Shown piece by piece: positions 38,932 through 48,900 of a stretch of 64,000 nucleotides of DNA. Numbering within the stretch: the stretch's first letter is position 1; the number at the start of each line of letters is the position of its first letter. This stretch comes from Leptospira bouyouniensis. GTDB lineage: Bacteria > Spirochaetota > Leptospiria > Leptospirales > Leptospiraceae. The notes beneath the pieces are model-generated. The model was given only the letters and a program-made list of their open reading frames with translations. It had not been told where the DNA came from and searched no databases. The position numbers and the translations under genes were made by a program. The stretch spans positions 660,081 to 724,080 of the forward strand of contig NZ_RQFT01000012.1 of the NCBI RefSeq assembly GCF_004769525.1. The letters are read 5' to 3'.

Positions 38932-39181
38932 ATTACACTTACTTAAAGTAGGTAATGAGTCCCACCTCTTCAATTTAGTTGGGGAGGGACGGCTCCAGTC
39001 TTACTGCGGACTAGATGCCATACCTGATTACTCAAGAAAGAACCTAAGCAACATATTCTATGATATCGATGATGTCATTCACTACATTAGCATCATAAAA
39101 AACGATTATTGTGATATTTGTAGGTATAATCTAACAATTAAGAATAATAAAAAAAATTTTAGAAACTCGAATAATAGTTAA
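38924..39181 (+). CDS. Small zinc-ribbon-like protein
   Basis: An 85-residue protein that overlaps the previous gene by 8 bp. It has LHLLKVG at the start, a YCGLD segment and a later YCDICRYNL (C-x2-C). This LHL / CG / CxxC arrangement resembles a widespread class of tiny zinc-binding proteins of mobile elements, whose role is unknown. An imperfect 10-bp hairpin (GTCCCACCTC with GGGGAGGGAC) lies inside the gene at 38959-38990. The basic, Asn-rich tail may be non-structured. Confidence 0.5.
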   Translation: MVELHLLKVGNESHLFNLVGEGRLQSYCGLDAIPDYSRKNLSNIFYDIDDVIHYISIIKNDYCDICRYNLTIKNNKKNFRNSNNS

Positions 39182-39354
39182 TTACTAGAAACCCTTCTTT
39201 GTGTACGTCAAAAAGGCAACAATCTATATTTAAATAAAAATAAATAAAATTTGATCGAAATTTATTGACGCTCTATTGTGACATAAACCCTTCCTTTCCT
39301 GGAGGATGGGTAAAAAATAGAAATTTTATATGTTGTTTGAGATGGGAACTAAGA

Positions 39355-39528
39355 ATGAAGATTGCGAAAAGAAAAACGCAACGAATCAAAGTTGTAGATT
39401 TAAAACCTACAACCAAAGTGAAAAGAAAGTATTATAATCTGGAGGATTTACATAAATTCTTCCAGATTATAATTCGATTGGATAAATGGATTGAGCTTAT
39501 AAGGCTTATAATCAATTTATTTAATTAA
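39355..39528 (+). CDS. Small basic protein, doubtful
   Basis: A 57-residue frame with a strongly basic N-terminus (MKIAKRKTQRIKVV, then KVKRKYYN) and a hydrophobic C-terminal helix. A perfect 13-bp inverted repeat lies inside it, so the sequence may be constrained as DNA or RNA more than as protein. The frame could begin earlier at 39265. Unknown; a terminator follows directly. Confidence 0.35.
   Translation: MKIAKRKTQRIKVVDLKPTTKVKRKYYNLEDLHKFFQIIIRLDKWIELIRLIINLFN
39431..39473. repeat. Perfect 13-bp inverted repeat with 17-nt spacer
   Basis: ATTATAATCTGGA (39431-39443) is the exact reverse complement of TCCAGATTATAAT (39461-39473). It lies within the small basic frame and has no T-run, so it is not a terminator. 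It could be a protein-binding site, an RNA hairpin or an element end. Confidence 0.8.
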
Positions 39529-39535
39529 GTTTTTT

Positions 39536-39569
39536 CCTTCCCTTGGTATAAGACTCTAGGGAAGGTTTT
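39536..39569. terminator. Intrinsic terminator, probably bidirectional
   Basis: CCTTCCCT pairs perfectly with AGGGAAGG, flanked by TTTTTT on the left and TTTT on the right. It closes the run of small genes. Confidence 0.75.
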
Positions 39570-39574
39570 CATCT

Positions 39575-39935
39575 TTCCATCAAACCGAATGGATTCTCAG
39601 TAGGTATGTTTTTATCTAGAATTTCCAGACTTCTAAAGTTTGATTCTTCAACCCTCTCCTTCTCATCTAATGCATAATGTGAATTAAGACTTGGGAGACC
39701 GATTCTATATTTCCTTCAGTTGAAGTATCAGCAATTAATTCTCTGTAGGCTATGGGAATCTCGCTACCCTCTGTTTTTTTCATCATCTTTTCTTAATATC
39801 TAGCCATAAATAGTATCTAAACTTTCTGCTTTTTCTGAATCGGGTCTTGTAATGGATTTAATTTCAAATAGTATTACAATCTTTTTTGGTCGTTTGCTTT
39901 CTGGAATTGAGTGAGTCTTCTGTTACATTAGGCAG
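39575..39935 (-). pseudogene. Degenerate leftward gene remnant
   Basis: On the minus strand a protein-like fragment (KRPKKIVILFEIKSITRPDS, then EKAESLDTIYG) is broken by a stop and then continues in near-frame (EIPIAYRELIADTSTEGNIE) before further stops. This is consistent with a decayed gene; the family is not recognised. The rest of the 39570-40072 gap contains nothing I can name. Confidence 0.35.
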
Positions 39936-40072
39936 ATAATTTATACCTATATTTTAGCATTAATCTTTTCAAGAATGTCTGGGTATTTGAATTAACTTAT
40001 TTCTATTTATCACGTTTTATGTTCAAAAAATATTAGTATTTAAATCATAGATTTAAAAGTATCATGATATTA

Positions 40073-40642
40073 TTATTTACGTATAAGTAGGATTAAGTTT
40101 ATAATTACTTGTATTAATAGCAGGGTAAATACTGATCCAGCAATTCCATACAAAAATTTTAATTCATTTTCTAATGATTCAATTCGAAAACTATTAATGA
40201 TAAAATATGAATCAGAATTAGTGTCGATAAAGACGATTTCCTTTTCTTTTTCTGTCTGTTTCTTGATTGGCTTAATCGGTGGTAAAGGTTGCACTTGTTC
40301 TTCATCATGTAATACTTTTCCAGCCAATTCTGTGTATCTTTCCTTAATTAACGGATTTGTTCTCCACCTGGAATAGGCATTATTAAAATATTCAAAAGAA
40401 GATTTATACTTCTTTTGTTGGTATAAATCTTCACCTTTGGCGATCCAAAATTCAGTTTCAAGTAGTTCATATTTTGCTTGGTCAATTTTTGCATTTTGGA
40501 ATTTATTTAGAAGATCGCTGGCTTCTTCAAAATTCTTATTTTTTAATGAATAACGAAAAGAAAATATCTCTTCTTCAGAAATAGATTCTGCAAACAAAGA
40601 AATCGCTAATAATAGTAAAGTTGTGATAAGTATATTCTTCAT
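40073..40642 (-). CDS. Exported protein with C-terminal membrane anchor, unknown function
   Basis: A 189-residue protein. It has a signal peptide (ILITTLLLLAISLFA), a helical region with TPR-like spacing (IAKGEDLYQQKKYKSSFEYFNNAYSRW, about 70-95), a Pro/Lys-rich linker (PLPPIKPIKKQTEKEKE) and one C-terminal TM helix (LYGIAGSVFTLLLIQVIINLILL). This topology places the helical part in the periplasm, anchored at the inner membrane. It is the last of three leftward genes, 10 bp after the Kelch gene, divergent from the RHS gene cluster. Confidence 0.65.
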   Translation of the reverse strand: MKNILITTLLLLAISLFAESISEEEIFSFRYSLKNKNFEEASDLLNKFQNAKIDQAKYELLETEFWIAKGEDLYQQKKYKSSFEYFNNAYSRWRTNPLIKERYTELAGKVLHDEEQVQPLPPIKPIKKQTEKEKEIVFIDTNSDSYFIINSFRIESLENELKFLYGIAGSVFTLLLIQVIINLILLIRK

Positions 40643-40652
40643 ATTTTAGCTC

Positions 40653-42023
40653 TTATCTACTTAAAATCACAGCTTTATGACCAAATCTACTTCTAGGCAT
40701 ATTCAAAGATTCTTGAACCCATGGATTACCACCAGGATTTGTTAAATCTAAAGTATACACCTGATCAATAGGCAAATTAAATTCAGATGCTCCACCGAAG
40801 AGATATAATTTCCTCTTTTCGTAAGAGATTTCCATAGCAGGGTAATATAAGGCAATTGGTATGTTTGAGCCAGTGACAAATGAATTTGATGCTGTTCCTA
40901 GAAACGAATATTCAAATCGATTAGAATTTGTCACTGCCGTAACAGGTTGAGATATATTGGTTCCTGTTGAGCCACCTGCAACAAAAATTGCTGGTGTATC
41001 AGATGGGAATGGATCGGTCGATATTGGTCTGTAGCATGCATATCCTGAACCATGTCTGGCTAAAGAAATTGATGCTTCAATTTTACCTGATGTAGAGTTT
41101 AAAGATGGTGAATATGCATCTGTAGTTGCATATGCCAAACCATCTGAATAGAATCTTCCGCCTGTAAAGATTAAGCTTCCATTATACGTGCAACCAGCCA
41201 TATCAATCCGAGGGAAGATATTTGTGCTAGAAAGTAGGCTGATCCAAGTCCCATTATTCCCTAAATTTGGGAAGAATTTATAAATTGTATTAAAGATTGT
41301 TCCTGTTGTCATGTCGGTTGTTGTTGTTCCACCTAAGATGATGATTTCTTCATCAAATGAACCAACTACACCGCCTTGCAGAGTGGATGGCATATCTGAA
41401 AGGTTTCGATTCCAGGTGTTTGTTATTGGATCATATGCCTCAACTAGACGGCTCATAGTATATGAGGCACCATTTTTAACAATTCCACCGATTACATAAA
41501 TTTTGTTTTTGAATGAGACTATTTGAGCGTTTAGTCTCGGAGTAGGTACATTTGTAATAGCTGGAAACCAAGTGTTATCAACTGGATCGAAAAAATCTAT
41601 TTCGCTAACTGGGTTTTTGTCAGATCCAATTCCCCCTACAATCCAAATACCCCTTCGATATCTTGTCGCATTGTCAGATAAAGTTCTAAACGTTGCTGGA
41701 ATTCCAAGTCCTCCTTCCTTTGATCCACAAGAAGGAACGTAACGGTATTCTGAATCTGTAATCAAATTTGATAATGAAACAGCATGTATTTCATTTTCCA
41801 AAAAGGAGGTATCAACATTGCTATAGTTTGGACCAGTGGTGATTAAAAATCCTGGAAGTTTTCCTGAGCATTTCCAACTTACGACTGCTGAATTTGTAGT
41901 AATACTTGTAACGACTTGCCATTCAATTTTAGCTGTATTTGCGTTACCACCGTCAGTAAGTGGATTTGCACAGTTGACTAAATGAAAGAGAGATGCTAAA
42001 AATAAAAACGTTATTTGCTTCAT
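40653..42023 (-). CDS. Kelch-repeat lipoprotein
   Basis: A 456-residue protein with a lipoprotein signal (FLFLASLFHLVNC). Residues about 30-120 look like a fibronectin-III-type domain (ITTNSAVVSWKCSGK). At least five Kelch-type blades follow, each with a GG followed by a variable strand and YDP/W pattern (IWVVGGIG is close to the first; IYVIGGIVKNG, EIIILGGTT, LIFTGGRFY, KLYLFGGAS). Kelch propellers bind proteins or sugars; exposure on the outer membrane is inferred from the lipobox. Start and preceding stop overlap (TAATG) with the gene upstream. Confidence 0.8.
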   Translation of the reverse strand: MKQITFLFLASLFHLVNCANPLTDGGNANTAKIEWQVVTSITTNSAVVSWKCSGKLPGFLITTGPNYSNVDTSFLENEIHAVSLSNLITDSEYRYVPSCGSKEGGLGIPATFRTLSDNATRYRRGIWIVGGIGSDKNPVSEIDFFDPVDNTWFPAITNVPTPRLNAQIVSFKNKIYVIGGIVKNGASYTMSRLVEAYDPITNTWNRNLSDMPSTLQGGVVGSFDEEIIILGGTTTTDMTTGTIFNTIYKFFPNLGNNGTWISLLSSTNIFPRIDMAGCTYNGSLIFTGGRFYSDGLAYATTDAYSPSLNSTSGKIEASISLARHGSGYACYRPISTDPFPSDTPAIFVAGGSTGTNISQPVTAVTNSNRFEYSFLGTASNSFVTGSNIPIALYYPAMEISYEKRKLYLFGGASEFNLPIDQVYTLDLTNPGGNPWVQESLNMPRSRFGHKAVILSR

Positions 42024-42931
42024 TAGAAATTCATTCCACCTGTGATTTCAAGACCTGATCCGCAATGGGTTTTCTCAATTTCGAAGAAACATTGATTCTT
42101 CCATCCAAATCGATAAAAAGAAGGTCCGTATTTGAGACCTTGCCAACCAAGTTCAAAATAGGCAGAAGGATTTGCTCCAACCTTTGAATTACTTTGATCG
42201 TATTTATAATTTACCGACGATATCCCTAATCCAACGATTCCATAGAAATCTAGAAGAGGGTTTGAATTAAATACCTTTGATTGATAAAGGTAAGTGAAAC
42301 CAGAATGAATGCTGATTTCCCTAATCGGACCAGTTGATTGTAAATATTCGTATTTAAATCCTAATTGATACGTATTTTTGAATCGCAAAAAAGCTGGTTC
42401 AGTAAACAATGAAATGCCGTATAACGGAGGCGTTTGAGTGCCAAGAGGAGCAAACAAAGGTAAAAAGGAAACACTTCCTCCTATTCGTGTTAGGTTATCT
42501 AGCTTATCATTTGCTAAATAAACGATTGGAAATTCTGGATGTTCGTCAGTTTCTGAATTGTTGTTCTTGATTTCATCCTTACTGATTGTCAAAAACCCTA
42601 ACTCTGATTTGATTATGATTTCATCTTTTTTTCGTTCTGCGATCGTTCCTTTTATCACACTTCCATTTTTTAGTGATAAAATTGTAATTTTGTAAGAATT
42701 ATTCAGTTGTCCCTTGTTAGATAAATCATAATACTCGAGTTCTTTCTTGGGAATTTTGTATTCTTTATCTTTGAAACGGACAACGAGCATTCGTTCATCT
42801 TCATATACGAATTCAGCATAGAAGCCATCTCCATTTGGAAATCTAAGCTCAGCTGCGTTTAATGAGATACTGATTGTTGAAAAGAAAAAACAAACAATTG
42901 TTGTTAGTTGAAAATATTTTAAAGAATTCAT
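42023..42931 (-). CDS. Exported beta-rich protein, possible outer membrane protein
   Basis: A 302-residue protein with a signal peptide (TIVCFFFSTISISLNA). The first 120 residues are soluble-looking, with repeated short strands (GFYAEFVYEDERMLVVRFKD-like and GSVIKGTIAERKKDEIIIKS-like) that suggest SH3-like or LSm-like subdomains. From about 150 on, alternating strands (FKNTYQLGFKYEYLQ, GFTYLYQSKVF, YFELGWQGLKYG) suggest a small beta barrel. No family recognised. It is the first gene of a three-gene leftward operon and starts 45 bp from the divergent RHS gene. Confidence 0.65.
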   Translation of the reverse strand: MNSLKYFQLTTIVCFFFSTISISLNAAELRFPNGDGFYAEFVYEDERMLVVRFKDKEYKIPKKELEYYDLSNKGQLNNSYKITILSLKNGSVIKGTIAERKKDEIIIKSELGFLTISKDEIKNNNSETDEHPEFPIVYLANDKLDNLTRIGGSVSFLPLFAPLGTQTPPLYGISLFTEPAFLRFKNTYQLGFKYEYLQSTGPIREISIHSGFTYLYQSKVFNSNPLLDFYGIVGLGISSVNYKYDQSNSKVGANPSAYFELGWQGLKYGPSFYRFGWKNQCFFEIEKTHCGSGLEITGGMNF

Positions 42932-42976
42932 TAATGTTATGCGGAATAGTTGACATTAATTTTATAACTATGTTAG

Positions 42977-45900
42977 ATGACAAGAATTATTCCTATAAAA
43001 TGTATTCAGGTTATGCGACAAAATATTATTAAAATTGTTTTAGTTCTAGTTTCTATATTTTCGTTCTTGTCTTTTTTGGGTGGGCAAAGACTTCCCCTGC
43101 AAATGCCTGAAGTAAATGCAGATCAATTTGGGAATGCCTCTTTCAATTTTCCCTTAGAAGTGCCAGATGGGACTGGTGATTTAACCCCAGAGTTAAGCAT
43201 TTCATATTCTTCTAGTGGTGGGAATGGATTATTGGGGAAAGGATATGAATTATCTGGAATTCCTTATATAAAAAGAGATATTTCCTATGGAATTAATTAC
43301 AATTCCAACGATAGCTATTACAGTTCAGAATATGGTCAATTAGTAGACTCAAATGCTAATAAATCAGTATATTATACAAAAGAAGAGAGTTTCGTTAGTT
43401 TTTTTCCGCAAGGAGATTCAGGAAGAGGACCTACTGAGTTTATAGCTTATGATAAGGATGGTAACAGGTATAGTTATGGTGGCAGTGGTGCACAGTTAAT
43501 CCATCCAAATGGAGCAGTTAGGACTTGGGCATTACGTGAAAAACGTGAACCTCACGGCGAAACTATAAATTATGAATGGGAAGTTCGTAAGGGAGAGTTA
43601 TACTTATCTAGGATTTCATATGCAGGTGGAGTAAGAGAAGTTCGCTTTGAATACACAACGAGAGAAGATATTGAAACTGATTATTCTGAAAAAACTTTAA
43701 CAACTAGAGATTGGCTGATAAGTCGAATAAGGTTTTATTCTGATAATTCTCATGTGCATTCTTATGAATTTAGTTATTCAAATGATGCAAAATCGAAAGA
43801 TAGTTTGCTTACAAAAATACAATTTGAAAAAGATAACTTCTTTTCTCTCTCTACCCATTTACCTTTAGAATTTATTTATACGCCAAGTCATGAAGGAATT
43901 GGATCAAAATTAAATACATCTCCATCCCAGGTTTCCAATGGTTACGGTTCGGAGATAGATTTAGAAGATAGGGGATTATTATTATTAAAAAATATTATTT
44001 ACGCTGTTTTCACAATGAAAGCAAGTCAACCTCCAAAATCTAAGACTGCTCTTAATAAACTTCAAAATAAAATTACGCCACCTGGAATAGCAAAGACTGG
44101 GGGAGGTACAGGTGATGGATTTGATTTTAATGCTTTAAAAGTAGATCAGAATTTATATAATCCAGATGTAGAAATGGTAGGTAGATATCCTATCGGTAAC
44201 CAAAATCGACAAACCTGTGATATAGGTGTTCTTGCTTGTTTATGTACTGCCTTTCCTGGATGTCCCGATTTTGCTTTCAGTATGTGTGGAGAATATTTAT
44301 ACTTCTCAGCCGATGGATGCAATAATGGTGTAATTTCTCCGAACCGTATGGTTTTGCCAACTGATATTGATGGGGATGGCATATCTGAATTCTCTCGATT
44401 TTTGGGCAGGATGGATGGAAATCAAATATATGTAAAAACGGATGATCAGAAAAACGGGAGAACAGTAACATCACCTACATATCCAATCAAATATAATACT
44501 TACATTGATGTTGCTGATATGGATGGTGATGGAAAAACAGATGTAATTTATGAACATAATGCAATGCTTTATGTTTCATATTCGAATGGAAACGGGCTAG
44601 AATCAGCCGTTGCTTTTCCCCATGTAAAACTTCAGCCAACATCACAAAATTATCGATTAACTCAAAACTATAATCCTCTAGATTATGCAGTTGATATCAA
44701 CAGAGATGGGAGGACAGATTTTATCCATTTATACCCTGATAAAATGGCAATTTATATTTCAACAGGTAGAGGATTTCAAGCAGAGAAAGTAATATGGTAT
44801 GGAGGAAATAGAAGTTTAGTCCAAGAAACACTAGATACGAATCCATTTATTGCACATCGAATGAATCAATTTTCTGATATTGATGGAGATGGAATTCCTG
44901 AACATATTCAAGTATTAAATGTGAATCCACCTCCAGAGCAGGCGATGTTGCTTGCAGTAAAAGAAAGGCACAAACAAGAGCAAGCAAATGCTCAAGCAGA
45001 AGTATCGTATTTTAAAAATGAAATGTTAAGTTTAGTCAACGGTGCCTATGGTGATTTTTTTCATGTTAGATACATTGAAGGCTCGATTTACGCTGATTGG
45101 CGATGGTTGTATTGGGAATTGTTAGGGAGACCAGGTACTGCTACAGCCTCGGAAATCGAAAACTTAACTAAAGCTATAGACCAACAATTTTTTGAAGTTA
45201 GGTATCGAGAACTTTTAGAAAGGCAAGCCAATGAACTAGATATTGAAGTAAATAGAATAAGAAATGTAAATTTAGATTATTCGCAGTATCAAATTATTAT
45301 AACTAAAATAAATTTAAATCAAAATACTATGATTCAGACTGCACAGAATATGCCACGTTATTCTGTAGGATATAATGGTAAAAATTGGCTAGTTGATATT
45401 AACAAAGATGGATTACCAGATTATGTATCAGTAACCAATGCAAATAGTCATTTTAATCCATATGACAGATGGACTGAAAATCCATATAATTTTTCATCTC
45501 AAGTTCATGTGATATTTAACACTGGAGATGGTTTTGATTTTGGAAACATTATCACTTCTAGTTTGCCGACTGTCATTAAACCAGATAGATTTGCAGAAAA
45601 AAACGATCCAAACATTTCTGTCGTCTCAAGCTTTGATTTTACTGATTTAGATGAAGACGGGAATTTGGATTTTATTGTTAAAGAATTCAATACGTTAGCT
45701 TACCACGTTTATTCAGGTAATGGAAACGGAGGATTCAGTCGCACAAGCGATTTTTCTGTTGAATCTAGTGAAATTGCTTCAGCAAGGTTTGAAGATAGAA
45801 ATGAAGATGGTATTCCTGATTTTTATTACCAATATGGAAAAAATTTAATTACACGCCAAATTTCCTCATCTTCACCAAGTGCTACTGGAGGTATGCTCAG

Positions 45901-48900
45901 TAAGATCATAAATAATGTCAATGGAGCTGAAACTAAGGTAGAATATGCATGGAAAAAGAATATTCCAGGAGCTGTTCAAAAAGGAACAGGGAGTTATTTG
46001 ACATCTTTACCAAATGGTTCTCCGCAGTTATTGGTATCTTCAATATCAACAAAGGCAGGTTTAGGTTATGCGGAATATAAATCAGAATACTCTTACTCCA
46101 ATTCACGTTTTAAGCCAGGCGATCTGGAAACGAGTCAAAACTTGGGATTTGAAACTATTACCGAGCGAAATTTAATTAACGGTGATTTAAAAAGTAGAAA
46201 TATCTCTACTTACATACAAAGCGGGACAAGTGCGGGTCTTCTATCCAATTCAGAAAGTTATACTGCAAATAATTCTTTAATGGAAAGAAATGCTTACGCA
46301 TATTCTATATATAACCCACATACAGGCACCAGGTTAAGGATTCCAAATTTAACAACCAAAGAAGTATACGAGAACGGACAATTAAAAGATCAAATAACAA
46401 ACAGTATTTCTTATGATCAAGCCTTTGCTTATTCACAATCGGTTGCCGTGGAAGATTTCAACGGTCGAATTACACGATTGGAGATGAGTTATTCAAATAA
46501 TTCAGCCATGAATATCTTGGCTTTACCAATTGAATCAAAAAAGACTGTAAATGGAAGTTTGGTTGAACATAAAAAATGGACATTTAATGGAGCTGATTTA
46601 TCTTCTGAGGGTAAATTAGTTAGTTCAAGTCAATGGTATTCAATATATTATTCCTATGATGCGATTGGTAATGTTTCAAGTTCAACTGATTCTCTCGGCA
46701 GGACATTGACATATGAATATGGCGATATCACACGTAGTAAACCAACAGTCACAAGGAATGCGTTAGGTCAAACAAGCAAGAAAACTTATGATTCGAAGTT
46801 AAACGTTGAGACTATTAATGAAGATGCAAATGGCAATGTAGTTACTTTTGAATACGATGAATATGGTAGAAAAATTGCGAGTTTCTTCAACGGTGAAAAA
46901 CAGGAATCTAATGAGTATTCATTTGATGGTTCTCAATTCATAACTAAACAAACTACTCATACTGAAGAGGGCGAAGTTTGGACAAGGGAAACATCGGATT
47001 TACTGGGTAAGATTGTTAAAAAAGAATCTCTTGTTGTGGATGGAATTGTTTCTACTGTAGATACGAAGTACGATGATATGGGGAGAGAGATACAGAAATC
47101 CAACTCCTATTTTACTGGCGAGTCTCCTCGTTGGTCTTATACCTATTATTATACGCAAGCGGAAGATTCACTCGAACGACCTAAGGAAACAATCACTGCT
47201 ACTAGTGAAGTTTCCAGGATAGTATATGGACTTCGAACAACCACAGTGACAACCACTAACCAATCGGAAGTGATCCGAACAGAAACGCAAGTCCTAGATA
47301 ATTGGGGAAGACTTATAACAAAAACTGTTCAAGGGGAAACGTTAGAATATCAATATGATAATGCAGATCGTAAGGTTCAAATCTCTGATCCTGGAAATGG
47401 AATTACGGAAATTAATTATGACATTGGTGGAAGGAAAACTAGGTATACCGATTCAAATTCAGGAACAATTTCTTACACATACAATGTAGCTGGTGATTTG
47501 CTCACTCAGACTGATGCTCGAGGGATAGTTGTACGCAATGAAGTGGATGGAATGGGAAGGATCACAAAAGTGATCCCTGGAAACGAGACACCTACCATCT
47601 ATGAATATGATTCTGGAAATTCCATAGCAAGTGCCCATTTAATCGGAAAATTAACGAAAGTGACAGATAGTTCTGGGGTCACTGAATTAGCTTATGATAG
47701 AAAGGGAAATGCAATTGGCGAAAAACGCACCATTGATGATCTACAAGTGCTTTTTCAGAGAAGCTATGATGATTTTGGTCGTGTAAAAACTGTCACGTAT
47801 CCTGATGGAACACTCGTCCGCAATCACTATACAGGGACTGGTCAACTAGCTTTTTTGACTATGGACTCCCATGATGGTAATAGCTTGAATCATACAGTTG
47901 TGAGCTATGAAGGTCCAAAAATTGCAGATGATAAATATTACATAGAACGGAAAACAGGTAATGGTATAGTTACTAAAATTGGCTATGACCCTTTACGCAT
48001 GAGACCGCAAAGCCTTGTGACTTACCTGAAAGACAGTTCTGTCGAACAAAGTATCAAGTATGATTATGACAAACGAGGAAACATATCTGCGATTACTGAT
48101 TTAATGAATGAATCTCGTAACCAAAGTTTTGAATACGATCATTTGAATCGAGTGAAGAAAGCAATTGGTAAGTATGGAGAGGAGAACTACAATTATCATA
48201 GAAATGGTAACTTACTAAACAAGGGAGCATTTACTTATTCATATGATAATGGAAATCATATCCATGCGGTGACTAGAGTAAATAGTCCAAATACAGGGAT
48301 TGTTGGTTATACATATGATGCTATGGGGAATATGATAGGTCGTAACGGAGACACACTTGTATATAATGCACAAAACAAATTGCAACGAATCGAGACGATT
48401 GGTGGAGACAAGTTCGAATACACATATGACCATTCGGGAATGAGGATTAAAAAATCCTTACAGAATTCGAATACGATGACTTATAGCTTCGGAAATTATT
48501 ATGAAATCCACCGCTCCCCAGGAGCACAAGAGAAACATACGTTGTATGTGATTGGTGCGGAAGGAGATATGGTCGCCCAGTATAGCCGAGGGGATGTGAT
48601 TCTACTTAACCAGATGGCTTCAAACGAGTGGTTAGTGAATCCATTTTGTAAAGATGTAAACATAGATTGTAATACGTATTGGAAGAACCGAGTTGGTTTT
48701 GCATTAGTGAGTTTCTTAGAGGACACGAATATCTATATTGATGGAAAGATCAAAGAGGGGCATAGAGCACTTCCTTGGGTAGTAATTCTTATACTTTTGT
48801 TCTGGGTTGTATACAAAACAAAAGACCAGACAGAAGAAATAAATACTGAGAACCAAACCATTGACTTATTTGGAATCTCAATCTTACCTGAGTTAACCAA

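Noticed and set aside
37653..39181. Named toxin-antitoxin pairs
   Set aside because: Size and overlap would fit, but no toxin or antitoxin fold is recognisable.
35677..39570. Integron gene-cassette array with attC-like hairpins (35700, 38959, 39431)
   Set aside because: The hairpins are unlike each other, lie inside coding frames, and no paired RYYYAAC / GTTRRRY cores or integrase were found.
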